From contig BCLD01000015.1 of NCBI GenBank assembly GCA_001600875.1, positions 289,862-353,861 of the forward strand: a stretch of DNA of 64,000 bases, written 5' to 3'. Below the pieces are notes generated by a model that did not search any database, was not told the DNA's origin, and saw nothing but the letters and a program-made list of their open reading frames with translations. This document shows positions 35,943 to 48,300 of the stretch, piece after piece. The DNA comes from Solicoccozyma terricola (taxonomy: Eukaryota > Basidiomycota > Tremellomycetes > Filobasidiales > Piskurozymaceae). Made by a program: the position numbers and the translations under genes. The first letter of the stretch is position 1; every line of letters starts with the position of its first letter.

Positions 35943-37460
35943 ATGAGCTCCAAACAGAATCTCAATTTCTCGCCGTGTACGTGTCGCATTCCCCGTATCA
36001 TTGTCCTTTCCCCCGTCGACAAACGTACTTACATTATTATTCCGCTCCTCCCATCTTTCCACCCATTCTCATCTAAACTCACCTACCCTACCTACAACAA
36101 CCCCCCACAGATCAACCACCACCTGATACCCCTCTTGACGCCTCCACCCCTTCCTCCGGTCTCCTCGGTGGATCCGGAAACACCTCAAGCTCCGGGAAGA
36201 AATCCAAACGTCCGTGGTTCACACGCGATGCATCATCATTCGCCGTCTCCGGATATCAATCTGGTGGTTCAAGTTCAGAACCTTCTTTAACACCTCAATA
36301 TCTATCGAATGATCCTTCTCTCGCATCACATCCTTCCGATAGGGATGGGGGAGGATACATTCAATCGAATGGTCAGACTCTTCCTCCTGATTCGGTTGGG
36401 AATGGATGGGAAACGAGGTTTGGATGGAGGATTGATGTTTTAGCTGCGTTAGGGTACTTGGGTGGACCTGTGACTGGTGAGTTGAGGGTGTTGAGTGGGT
36501 TCGGTGTACGGTCATCTGGCGGTCGCGTTGGATCGCGTTGAGTCTTCGAAGCGTCAAGAGCGGAGGTTACTGGCTTGATGGATTCTTCTCAAATCCAAGG
36601 ATATCTTAGTTCCAAGTGTTCAACGAGCATTGAGATGAATCGAAGCTGGTAATTGCACGACGGTTGAGAATCGACGAAATCTATCGTGATTTCGCGGCGG
36701 ATCTCTTTGACGTACGGATATTATTTGATCTTCCACCTTGTTGAAGAATAAAATAGTGCAAGAGTACTCGATCACTCGAATGAGAGAGTGTGTGTTGTAA
36801 TGAATCGTGGGAACCACGAACGTGATCATCCCGTCGGGTAACACCCCAACCATCGAGTGACGACTTGTAGAGAACGGAGAACGTAGGAGCCTCGATCCGC
36901 TTTGCTTTGCGAGATAAAATGAACGGTTGGAAGACCTTTGAACGTCTACCAATTTTGAAAACTCTCTATCGACATTCCTATTGACATGAATAACCTACAG
37001 CTCTGCTTCTATTGATTTTGGAGACAACAAACGATTACGTTCGATTCCACGGTAGGTTTCCCCCCTCTCCCTTCCTTTTATAAGAAAACAAGACATCATA
37101 TTGAAACTTTAACCACCCTCCGCGCCCTCTTATTATTTCTAGCCTATCAATCTGCTCTTTTGACAACACCTCTACTCATCATTTGGTTCTTGATGTTGAT
37201 CCTCCGTTTCTGGCGATGGTTGAGGTACGTTTGAACCCCGCTCCGGGGCCCCTCCCCGCACTGACACCTCTTACTTCCCATATCTCAGAATACTATACAC
37301 AATCATGTCCATCATACTCGTCCTCTACACTGCCTTCAGAGCGTTCCATGATCCATCGAGGTCATCGCCATTACCATTAGGTGGGGTCGCAGGTGGGATA
37401 AGGAGGTTTTATTTACCTGTGGTAGGTGATTTGGCTGATAGATGGGTAGGGGAGGAGTAG
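35943..37460 (+). CDS. Small polytopic membrane protein, DUF4870/TIC20-like
   Basis: Exons 35943-35976, 36111-36476, 37001-37051, 37143-37224, 37289-37460; 234 aa. The first 110 residues are Ser/Gly/Pro-rich and hydrophilic. The C-terminal half has four hydrophobic segments: IDVLAALGYLGGPVTG, ALLLLILETTNDYVRFHAYQ, LLTTPLLIIWFLMLILRFW and LYTIMSIILVLYTAF. The combination of GYLGGPVTG, E-x-x-x-x-YVRFHAYQSAL and short loops resembles the DUF4870/TIC20-type helical bundle. I infer membership from this pattern only; the function is unknown. Intron 2 is 524 nt, much longer than its neighbours, without a repeat array. Confidence 0.7.
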
Positions 37461-38065
37461 AAGGGGGGAGATGGGAGAAGGAGTGAAAGGATGGATGAGT
37501 GGTTAGAGGGTGGGATTGGGAATGAGGGGGTGATTGTCACTTTGTATTACCAGAATCAAAGTGAGGGGGATATCGTTGAAATTTATTTTATTTTTGGCTC
37601 CCCCCCCCGCGCGTTTTGGAATGAGGTGACTGACAGGGATGGATTCGATGCTCATCGGCATCCCGAGTTGGATGAGAGAGAAAATAGAGGGCTAGTTGTT
37701 GTTCCGTAGCATGTGGAGGACAGCAGCATGTGGCAAAGCACACCATCGATGGAGTATCATCACCTCGTCATTGCTTCTACGTCACCTGATGATGATGACA
37801 CGCTCCACACGCACACCACACACCACAACACACGTTGGGACGGGCCCGACATCTACTTTCCTCCAACACACGTTGTATCCGCACCTTCGGTCATCATCAG
37901 ACACTGACGTCTTCAGTTCGAGGTATATAGTCTGATCCTTGTTGCATCCATACCCTCTCTTCCCACTTCCATCACTCCATAATTCCAATTCCAATTCCAA
38001 TTCCAATTCCAAACTCAAAAACCCAGCTCAAATAACGACCTCTTAAGTTCATCCCCATCAATAAT
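37461..38065. other. Upstream region of the glycine-rich gene with a TTCCAA tandem repeat
   Basis: 605 nt. At 37982-38012 the hexamer TTCCAA/CCAATT is repeated about five times in perfect tandem, 50-80 nt before the start codon. Farther up, CAACACACGTTG occurs twice (around 37827 and 37865) next to CA-rich DNA. No gene seen. Confidence 0.6.
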
Positions 38066-39494
38066 ATGTCATACAACACCGGCAACGACGGTTCAGACCC
38101 AAGCTTCGACTCTCAGGGTAACGCTGCGCAGGGTCAATTCTACTCTTCTGGTGGACGAAATGAGTGAGTTTTGGGTGCTGGAATGTCATCGACCTCTGGG
38201 CTCGTTCCTGGCGCGCGTACCTCCACATCGTCATCGTCATCGTGTCCTGAGGAGAATGGAATCCTCCTCCGACGACGATAACCCCTTCCAAAGAAAGCCA
38301 ATGTACTAACTTATATCCCCCCCCCTTTCCTCCCTCTCTTCCTCCCTTTCCCTTCTCCTCACACCAGCTCCACCGGCCGCGAACCATTCGAAGATAGCAC
38401 TGGTGGAAACGCCGGTGGCAATTATGGTGGACAACAAGGACAAGGAGTGGGACAAGGACAAGGTGGTGGGATAACCAGTGGTTTGGGTGGTTATGATGAT
38501 AATGTTACGAGTGGAGGTGGTGCTGGTGGTGTTGGTGGTGTTGGTGGTGGTGGTGGTTACGGTGGTGTGAGTCCGCCTTCACTATGCATTCCAACAACGA
38601 AGGGATAGTAAAACTGATACCACTTTTCACTTTTGCTAACTCGGGTTGTAGAACACCGGTGGAGTTGGTAGTGGTGGTCAATACGGCTCTGATCGAGCTG
38701 CTGGGGCCTATGATTCCTCTACTACTACCAGTGGTCTTGGTGGTCAAGGTGGCTACGGTGGTCAATCAAGTGGTCTCGATAATCAATCAGGGGGTCTTGG
38801 TGGTGGTCAATACGGTTCTGATCGAGCTGCTGGGGCTTATGATTCCTCTGCTAGTGGTCTTGGTGGTCAAGGTGGCTACGGCGGTCGATCAAGTGGTCTC
38901 GATGATCAATCAGGTGGTCTTGGTGGTCAAGGTGGCTACGGCGGTCGATCAAGTGGCCTCGATGATCAATCAGGACTTGGTGGTCAATCTGGCAACTATG
39001 GTAAAACCGGTGGTGGTCTTTCCTCTGGATCCGATGACTTCACATCTGGTAACACAACCTCCACCACCGGCGGCGGCGGCGTTGGAGGCTACGGTGGATC
39101 CGGTGGTGGTCTTTCCACTGGAGACGATTTCTCTTCCTCTGATACCTCTCGTCAAGTTGGAGGTGGACAAGGTGGAATCGGAGCCGATCGATCGGCAGGA
39201 TATGGTCAATCTCAAGGTGGACCTGGAAACCAAGGTGTTGCCGGATACACTGGTGATGATTCCAACGTTGGTGGAGTTTCAAGTGGAGCTGCTGGGACTG
39301 ATAGGTTCGATGTAGGAAGGGGTGATTCGGGTGCTTATGGGTCTGATAACACCACCACTCAGGGTGGTGGTTTGGGAAACAGGGGTTCTTCAACCACTCA
39401 GACCGGTGGTGATAATGACGACACTGAGAACACTGGTCGTACTGGGAAGCACCCGTTGTTGGAAAAGGTTAAGAATGTCATCGCTGGTCACTAG
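38066..39494 (+). CDS. Glycine-rich repeat protein, unidentified
   Basis: Exons 38066-38163, 38368-38566, 38652-39494; 379 aa. Almost half the residues are Gly, with Gln, Ser, Asp and Tyr. Internal repeats read GLGGQGGYGGRSSGLDDQSG and YGSDRAAGAYDSS. There is no signal peptide or membrane span. The composition (G/Q/Y/S with no Trp or Cys) is typical of intrinsically disordered, condensate-prone or desiccation-type proteins. The C-terminus switches abruptly to a short basic helix GKHPLLEKVKNVIAGH, which may be the functional anchor. I do not recognise a family. Homologues of the N-terminal YNTGNDGSDPSFDSQG would be the best search probe. Confidence 0.75.
38673..38975 (+). repeat. In-frame tandem repeats in the glycine-rich gene
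   Basis: Two copies of a roughly 125-nt unit (starting near 38679 and 38804, GGTCAATACGG then TCTGATCGAGCTGCTGGGGC). Within and after the second copy are two nearly perfect copies of a 60-nt unit (GGTCTTGGTGGTCAAGGTGG...). Copies differ by few bases, so the expansion is recent. Confidence 0.8.
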
Positions 39495-39780
39495 GATCGC
39501 GAAGGAGGTTACCTTCGAGGATTGACCCAGCGCTTCTCGTTGATGGAAGGATCTGTGAAAGGAGAGAAAATGAACAGAAGCAAACGAGAAAAGAAGAGAA
39601 GTTGAAGAATGAATTGTATACACACACGCTTTATGGTATGAAATGAAATTCCATGGGTCGCAACACTTGTTCCTGTCATTATTCCCGGTGGCGAATCCCA
39701 AACTCTCGTGATGACGAATCAGTCCAGTCCAACGCTGACAGTTCCAACATCGTCCCAACGACCCACTACATCATCCAGCA
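39495..39780. other. Intergenic region
   Basis: 286 nt between tandem plus-strand genes: the 3' end of the glycine-rich gene and the METTL3 promoter. No other feature seen. Confidence 0.5.
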
Positions 39781-42202
39781 ATGGACGACGAGGATGAATT
39801 CGATCCATTCATGCAGATGCCACCATCACCCCAGCATCTATCACCGCATATAACTCCACATCCATCGACATCTCCAACGAAACGCTCATTACCGATTGGT
39901 ACTGCGGTCATGCAGGTAGAGAAGGACGGTGGGGTCGCTAATGGGGGTGGGGATGAGGATGCGGAGAGGGATGCGGATGGGAAAGGGAAACATGATAGGC
40001 CCGGGAAGAGGGTGAAATTATCAGGTGATTGAACCGCCCAATATCTAATCTTTAGCGCTTCTTAACAACTCTGATAACTCGTAACAAATGATGGTCGATA
40101 CATCCCTAGATGAAATACAAGAACCACACAAACAAGATATTCAAAACGCCATCAATCAACTCCTTTCATCCGAACTCACCCTCTCTCGAATAATACAAAT
40201 TTCCGTATGTACTATATTTACTATCACATGCTCATTAATTCCTGAAACCCAAAGCCTGACCCCTGTCTCCCCTCCCCTCTTCCAACATTGTTTGTGCGAT
40301 TCAGGCTCTACCTGACCCTCCTCCCGCTTTCGAACCAATCTGTGACTCAACGACATTGGAAGAATGTAGGAAAGTAAGGTCAGCTTGTCCGTATGTGAGT
40401 TGGTGTTCTGGTTTCTTGTTTCAGGAGAGAACAGGGGAAATACTGATGGAGGTGTTTGAGTCGGTTTGGGGGTTGATAGCCGCATATGGAACCGATCATT
40501 AGACCATGGACTGAACCGAGTTTAGGTCATTGTTCATATCTTAATTTATGTTATGGTGAAGTGAGTAGAAAAATCCTAGAGGATGGTTTTGTTCTATTTC
40601 GTTACCTGGTTTCGAATGAAACGCTCAATCGATGACCCGTTTTTTTTTTTCATTGGCGGGGTTCAGCCATCATTCGCGAAGAATCCATCGTTGGCGGGTG
40701 GGAAATCACCAGGGAACAAACAATGTCGGTTCGTTTTCCGTTCCTCCTTTTCTCTCTTCTTCAACTCCCCGAATATCTCATTGATAAAGACGTTCCTTTG
40801 TAATCCATTCATATTCGAGGAATAGATACCTACATTTCAGAGTTGTAGCACCAGCATTAAACGCTCCTCCGTTACCAGTACCACCTAAACTACCTATTAT
40901 ACCACCCGAGGTCAAGAATGCCATCTTGGCAGGACCAGACGGGGTGGAAGAGAAATTTGAGGGTCAGTGGTTGGATGCGGATGTTAGAGAATTGGATTGT
41001 GAGATGTTGGGACAGTGAGTGTTTTTTTTTTTTTTTTTTGGGGTGAAAGTTTTGCATGGGAAGGGGGAAAGTTGATATTAACTGTTGGTTTTGGGGTGTG
41101 GGGGTTGGGCAGGTTTAATTTGATTTTGATGGATCCACCTTGGGATATTCACATGAGCGTGAGTTCCCGCTCTCTACTTTATCCGGTGGAAAGAGATGTA
41201 TTAATAGTAGTACACTCCGTCTTACCACCTCCAGCTCCCATATGGAACTCTCTCAGACGACGATTGTCGATCAATCCCAATCCCACTCCTTCAACCTACA
41301 TACGGACTTCTAGCTATATGGGTGACTGGAAGAGCTATGGAATTGGGAAGAGAGTTGATATCGTTATGGGGTTATAGAAGGATTGATGAGATTGTTTGGG
41401 TTAAAGTGAATCAGTTGGGTGGGTTGGTAAGAACTGGGAGGACTGGACATTGGTTGAAGTGGGTTCCAACGAATTAGGGGAAAGGATGAGGGTCAACTAA
41501 TGAAAGGCTGATTGTGGTAATATTTTTTCCCGGGATAGTCACACATGCGAACACCTTCTCATCGCTCTCAAACTCCCACCACCTTCCGAATTCCCTGATC
41601 GGAATGCACCGATACCTTGGGAAACAGATCCCCGATTGAAGTATATGCGTAGAGGGCAAGATGGGGATGTCATGGTGGCAGAGGTTAGGGAAACGAGTAG
41701 GAAACCCGATGAGATGTATGGCGTTTTGGAGAGGTGAGCGAGAAATGTTACCGGGGATTTAATTTTTCGAATGCTGATTGGAGTATTTCGCGGTACAGGA
41801 TGGTGCCGTTTGGTCGAAAGTTAGGTTAGTGGATGGACGGCGGACGATGCAGTATCCGTTTAATAACCGGATGTTTGGCTATATGTAGAGATCTTTGGTC
41901 GCAAGCATAACGTCCGACCTGGGTATGTGATTGTCCATCATTCGCTGCTCTTTTCATTGATCTGATTCCAACCATTGCTTCGATATGTGCAGCTGGCTTA
42001 CGATTGGCAATCAACGTAAGTGGGGTTTTCCTTGTGACAGCATAGGCAATTGCAAAGCTCATTCTCCTGTATTTCTTTAGTGGGCGATGATCACATCGTA
42101 GAACCAGAACTCAGGGCAAGGTACGAAGCCAAACTGGCCAAACAGGCCGATAGGACAGCCGAGTTGCCAGGTGGAGAGTTGAAACCAAGCACTGCTGTAT
42201 GA
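39781..42202 (+). CDS. IME4: mRNA N6-adenosine methyltransferase catalytic subunit (MT-A70)
   Basis: Thirteen exons: 39781-40024, 40110-40204, 40305-40394, 40480-40560, 40667-40728, 40826-41014, 41113-41158, 41235-41458, 41539-41733, 41799-41824, 41889-41922, 41993-42015, 42081-42202; 476 aa. METTL3/Ime4 transfers methyl from SAM to adenosine N6 in mRNA. The catalytic DPPW is at residues 261-264, followed by LPYGTLSDDD and GLLAIWVTGRAMELGR. Further conserved stretches are RIDEIVWVKVNQLGG, RTGRTGHWLNHTCEHLL and [21 protein letters not shown]. Upstream is the Cys/His-rich HCSYLNLCYGE...CRYLHF, resembling the METTL3 zinc-binding part. The N-terminal 80 residues are disordered with a basic cluster GKRVKLSG. 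Exons 10 and 12 are 26 and 23 nt. Confidence 0.94.
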
Positions 42203-42298
42203 ATACTCCGACTAGTAAGAGGATATTATTGATGTAGAATCCAGCGTAACGATATACAATAATAAATTTAATGACGACCCCAAAACGCCCCAATCCAA

Positions 42299-43921
42299 TT
42301 AACAACCAGCTTCTACAACTCGTACTGTTTTTTTCTCCCGGTGCAACCACCGCCATCGCTTCTTGCTCACTGTACCTACACTGTCACTCGGGGAACGCTG
42401 CAACGTAACATCACCGCCCGGCTGTCCTTTCTCTTTCGCATCCAAATCGTCGTCGACGCCGAGAGCTCGTCGCAGCTTGGCTTCTACCTGTTTCTTCTTT
42501 TTCGTTTTCTCGCCGCTATGTAAAGGGCAGCAAGTCAGGTGGTGGATTTGCAAGGCAGTCCCGGAGCACCAACGCACCCTTTCCAAATCATTACAGCGGC
42601 ACTGAGGTGTGAAGAGGATGCAATTAGATTTTCTGACGGATCTACACCCCCACCATTGACTCACGCAATACCGCACAGAAACGATAGCGGGATCAACGTT
42701 CCCGTTGTCCACGGAGGTCGCTGATACATGTTCAGACCCCACATACAGCCACAAAGGATGACTTGGAAGAATGAATTGCCGATGATAAGCTGGCACGGCC
42801 AAAAGTCATGAGTTGATGGGAAAGAAGAGGGCTCGACGCATCGAGAGTCAAAAAGAAAACTCACAAAGCATATCCACAAGGCCCAAGCAATAGGGAACGC
42901 GCGGTGCGTCTCTGTGGCATGGGGACGATACCATGTCTTTGATGATGCTTCTCAGTCAGTCCACGGTTCGATACTTTGTTGCTATTAGTGAACTGACCTG
43001 GCTTGCCATGAACTTTTCTTGTTGATATTGCAATTGCGCCTGCTGCTTCTCAGTGAGAACCTGTGTCGTCCGCCATTAGACCGAAACGACCATATAAGAA
43101 CAACAGACTAAGAAACGCACCGGGACATAATCAGGGTCCAAGTCTGGGTCTGGTAAATCATCAGGACTCTCGATAGGCGGTAATCCCTGTTTCGCACGGA
43201 GTTTGACGTTTCTACGCTTGAGCCGCCAGATGATGAAGATTCCTGTTGAATTGGAGGTCATTCAGCGCTATGATAAAAGGCTGGTGTAAGCGACTTGACT
43301 CACGCCATGCGTCTCTCACTCGCCAAGGGATAAAGCCGACACCGGTGATTGTGAACAGACCATTCTCAATTTGAGAGCTGATCTCTGTGCGACAGTGGAC
43401 GACATATGTAAGCGGAGTCGGTCAAACCGCTCAAAGCCTAATCCTCCCACTGACCGATCCAAAGCTTCTTGTTGTAAGCGCTTCCAGTGTTGATCCATCC
43501 TGCTCTCCAGACATTTAGCATCCTTTCGGCGCCCACCCACTGCTTCCACTTCCCAACTCACCGAGCAAGAACAATACGATCGCTGCAGCGTCGAGAACAA
43601 CCAGAATTCAGAAAACGACGACTATAAAATAAACAACTCGGATCTTTCATATTCTCACCTGCACCCCAAAATGCGCATAGAAACCCATAGATAGCGGTTA
43701 TAGCCCCAATAGGCGTCTTCACGAACGCCCAAAACCCTCTCAAGATCCTCTTCGCCTTATCCCTCTTCCTAAGAACATGTTCTACGTGCTTGTCTAGCGC
43801 ATCCTCTGCGCGCTCTTCTGGAGTGAGAGAGTCGGTGGAGCCATGAGGTGAAGGAGGACGATGCGTGGAAATAGACGATCTTCGACGGATAATTGTGAGT
43901 CGTCTGGATGGAGTTCTGGGT

Positions 43922-43953
<32 letters not shown>

Positions 43954-45140
43954 GCAACATGTTAGTTCGCAAGAGTGGATAGAATAAAAAGCTCACCCTT
44001 CCTCTTCTGACAACTCTGAGGAAGGAGTCTCAGGTAGGGTCAGTACCGGTTTCCTAGACCACAATGATGGGATATTAGGTATCATGATTGTATTTGCACA
44101 ATTTTGAAGGCTTCCGACAGTAGCAACTTGAGGATCTATATTGTTCCCCGACGGTTTCGTAGTAGCATCAGAAACGTAGCCTTCCAGCAGCTTTTAACAT
44201 TCGATACCTGATACGTACCGATGACATCCAAATGCTCCACCACTTCATCCATATGATGATCATCCTCCTGCGTTGTGATCTCTGCCTCCGACTTTCTCCT
44301 GAAAGGCAATGCACGACTTAAAGTCCTCCTTCGTCCAGTCGGTAAGCCAACCCTGTCTTCCGAATCCGCTACTGCTACTACTGAATCTCTTGCTTTGTTC
44401 GCCCTTTCTGACGATGTCCGATCAGGCGACGGGGTGAATGTGAGGCCAACCTGTGCGGATCCGGATCCTGCTGAAATGGATTCACCACGAACTCGAGCGA
44501 GTTGCGTAGCTCGTTCGACACGGGATTGATACTTATCCATGGTCAGAGTGTGGTCGGACGTTGGAGGATGTTGAGGTGGTTCTGGTATGGTAGCTAAAGG
44601 AGGTAGAGATGATGTTCCTTCTGCTTCAGTTGACGTGTGACCGGGTCCGCTTCCTTTGTCTATGAGCACGTTGATAGGGGGTGGGGGGATCTGATCTCCC
44701 AATATACAGGCTATCGTCTTGGATCTTGGTCTACCGCCCGTTCTCTGTGGCTGCGACAGAGTGTTAGCTCTTGGTCTGGCTGGATTTTGTGTAGCTTGAG
44801 CTGTTTTCGCCGTCTCGGAGATATCAGTGAGTGGATAACCACGATCCCCTCCTTCTTGACCCTCAGGAGACTGAGACTGGTCCTTGGGTTTGGTCTCATC
44901 GGAAGGACGAGAATCTGGCCTTTGTGCTGTGACACCATTCGGCTCGGAAGATCCGACGATAGGGTCTAACGGAGAGATTTCTGCTGTGGTGGAGAGTTGG
45001 CGGCCAGGCTGCGGGGGTCTTGTTGTGTCGGGGGTGAGAGCGCTGTAAGTGCTCCGACGTATGCGAACGGTAGGCATGGTGTGGTGGTGTGCCGATGGGC
45101 AGTGGATGGTGATGGGACGAGTACGAGACGTCGCTGCCAT
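42299..45140 (-). CDS. DUF2985 family fungal membrane protein
   Basis: Twelve exons (minus): 44219-45140, 43997-44135, 43659-43915, 43562-43582, 43455-43499, 43304-43384, 43121-43242, 42998-43060, 42865-42936, 42728-42789, 42578-42601, 42299-42515; 674 aa. The first 370 residues are Ser/Thr/Pro-rich and likely cytosolic. The conserved core begins RGFWAFVKTPIGAITAIYGF with the first span, then AIVLFLLGWIN, SSQIENGLFTITGVGFIPWR, RDAWRIFIIWRLKRR, SPDDLPDPDLDPDYVPVLT, and YRPHATETHRAFPIAWAL followed by two more spans. The order is diagnostic for DUF2985; function is not known. Two exons are 21 and 24 nt. Intron 2 has a 29-nt C tract six bases before the acceptor. The start at 45140 is the first ATG of the frame; MPTVRIRR at 45077 is an alternative. 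Confidence 0.88.
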
Positions 45141-45334
45141 CCATTCGATCTACGACTCTGCCGGCGATTATAAGTCCAGGCCAGACAGGTGACGGATGCT
45201 TTCGTTCGTGTATTTGTTGGGTATTGTTGGTCATGACTTTAACCGGTGGAGTCAGGTTCACTAGATACAACGAGCACCGCACAGCACCGTACATCATCCC
45301 CTCACCCCCCATCCACCCTCCCCAACAGACCCCA

Positions 45335-48300
45335 TCATGCACGACCTTTACCCTTCGAGCTCGTCGCAGGCGCCGGAGTTGGAGCAACAGGCACAGCAGG
45401 CTCCTCGCCCTCGTAACATATCACAGCGACCGTTATCCTGCTTCGCTTGAGGTCAGGCAAGGATTGTTGAGCGTTTGGAATATTCCCAAGGTGATCCAGA
45501 TCGATCTGTAGTCAAAGGTCAGCAACGTCAGTGTCCATGAGATTGCATATCGGGTTTACTTCCTCGCCACCCACCTTCTTGATGCAACTCTTCAAGGTCC
45601 CATCATCACCATCCGAGGATCCTCTCATCTCCCCTCTATCACTCAAAATCACCAACCCTTTATCCCATTTGACCATCTTACCACCACCCACATCAGGTCT
45701 ACTCCTCTTCCTCCTGACTCCCTTCGCGCCTGGACTCCCAACGGCTGATGACTTCCTTGCCCGTTTCCCCGATTTCGCCGGCGTCTCGTAATCCTCCTCA
45801 TCACCTGGACCTCTCAAGTGTTTCGTAAACACCAACGGTTGAGCTTGCTCCATTTCATCGTCCGTATCATCACCTGACTTTGTCCTATCTCTCCTCCTCG
45901 CTCTCTCCTCCCGGCTAATCCTCCTATCCTCCTCTTCTCGATCCGCTACTGTCCTAATCTTCGACGTAGGACTAGGCGGTCGAGGTCTGTCCCGTCGAAC
46001 TACAGTCCGAGTGATTGCACAAAAATAAACCTCGTTTCGCATAGTGTTCCGCTTCGTAACTGCTTGCAGGTCCTTATCCGCAATAGGGAATCGGGACGTT
46101 TGAGGTGGCATAGCAGATGGTAAGGACGAAGATCGGGCGTTGAGTGTAGCAGATGTCGTGGGTTGCGCTGCTAGAGATCGTTGACGACCTCGAGCAGGTC
46201 GAGTAGGGCGTGACACAGCGCCGTTGGCAGCTTCCGCAGGCGGCTGCACTCGATACGAAGAAGGTCGATCCGACAATTGCGAGCCTTGTTCTGCTTGATT
46301 CGATGCCTCAAGTTGATCGCCTTCATACGGCTCATCGGATGGGGACGCGATCGCTTCAATGTCCACCAACCGGTCTATCTCTGTCTGTGCGTCTTCCGTA
46401 GCGGTCAAGACTGCTTGTGACTTCATCGCACCCTTCTCTTTCCTCAACGCTGGTGTTCGTCCTGCCATGGCTCGTGCTGGCTGTTGAGAGGTATTGGATG
46501 TTGAATCATCTGTCAATGGGGAGGAGGCTCGACTACCCGATAGAGGCGGAACTAGAAATGAGGAGGTGGTGGTAGTGAGGGAGGTTGGCGGAAGAGTGGT
46601 TGGAGAAGGCCGACGAGGTTCAGCGTGCGGGAGGGAGGTGAGGGTCTGGGTACGGAGAAACTATATCAGTTAGATTAAGATATGTAATGAATTTTCGATG
46701 GATAAACGACTCGCCTGCACTGATGCGACATCCATTGCCGGCTCCGCCGACGATCTCGCTTGTCTCGCTGCTTCGACGGCAGCGGCAATGCCTCCTCTAG
46801 GAACAGTCTTTCGAATTGGTAAGCTAGGCACTACCTTGCTTGAACCACTGAATGCACCAAAGGAAGATGATTGTGCTGTTCGCAATTTCGGGACTGTACT
46901 CCGGCTCATCATCACGGTCGTGGGCTGCTTTCGAGGGAGATAGGAAACCGGTTTCAGCACGGGAATTGTGCCACTCGCTTTTAGAGAGGTCCCGCGAGCT
47001 TGGGTTGACAGCATCGGGCGGAATGCCTTGCCGAGAGTCGAATTGACTACAGGCCGTTCGCTTGTCACCTCGGTCGTGGAAGCCTGCGGTACTTGCCTGC
47101 CACCTAAGACCACTTTAATGGGGGACCTTATTGTACTAAGCATCGGCGTTGCCATTGGAGACTGCTTAGGCAGTCGCGTTTGAAGATTGGCGCCCATTCG
47201 CAATTGCGAGGTGGATGTTGGAGTGACATTCGGCTTGACTCGAGAGTTCCCCTTGCTTGCCGTGACGCCATGTGGCGAAGGTGCGACAGATGTTGAGGAA
47301 ATGTCGGCCGTTGCTGTTAATCCCTGTCGACTGGGCGGTCGTTCTTGACGAAGCAGCGATGTTTTCGACGTGGTGGAGCCTGACACCGGCGGCGGGGCTC
47401 TTTGCAATTGCTTCAGCTTGCTACTTCCAGGTTCGACCTTACGTTGTCCTATCGCCCGGGAGATGGCGGGAGAGGGACTTGAAGTTGCCTTGCCGCTAAG
47501 ACGAAAGACGGCGGCATCGAGCGCACTTGTAATCTCCCGTTTGCGAGCCAAATCTCTAGTCGATCCTGCGATCACTGGCTGAGCAGTAAGTGTAGGGAGC
47601 TTCTGCAGCTTTCGAGCTTGAGGCGGTGCGAGGGGCGCCAATTGGAGATTTGACGGCTTCCGAGCTGCTGAAGCAAGCATGTCAGGGAACAGAGCAGGCC
47701 TACTTGCACTCTTCATCGGGGTAAGGGAGTTCAGAGGTGCCAGTCGTCGAGGAGTTGACATTCCCAACATATTTTCGGCGAAAGGCTGAGAGGCCGGACC
47801 GCTGTTTTTAGTCGGACTGTCTGGATGGGTTGTCCCCGTCCGCACCATCACAGTCTCATCTTGAGATGGAGAAACTCCGAGTCGCATTCCTTCTACAGCT
47901 TGAACAGGCGAGAGCGAGAGTTCTCTGTCCAATGTGACCGCCGGCCAGAGCGACGCAGATGCGTACGCTTCACCTCGCATGTGGTGCGTTGGTGATATGA
48001 AGTTGGATGCACGATTCATCGGTAGAGGAGAGTCCGTGTCCATGTCGAGGGTACTTGAGGAGCAATCGACCGTTTGAGAGTCAACAGTGTCATCTGCAGT
48101 GACGCTAACGTCCGACGGACGGCGGTCGCTTTCAGGATGGTCGGATGGATTCTCGCTCGAGATAACACCATGTTCTTTCACTGATAGCAAGTGGAGTTCC
48201 TCAACCAGGACCGAGGGTGATTCAGACGACTCTCTCAAATTGCACTCTTCTTCAGGTTCGGATGTATTTGCGCCTGTAGCCAATCCGATGACCTCCTCGT

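Noticed and set aside
37982..38012. Heat-shock element in the TTCCAA tandem
   Set aside because: Heat-shock elements need alternating GAA and TTC every five bases; here TTC recurs every six bases in one orientation only.
44896..45387. 163-codon minus frame overlapping the start of the DUF2985 gene (MDGSDVSYSS...)
   Set aside because: It uses the ATG four bases upstream of my start but is out of frame with the conserved exons, and its content is His/Arg-rich shadow sequence.
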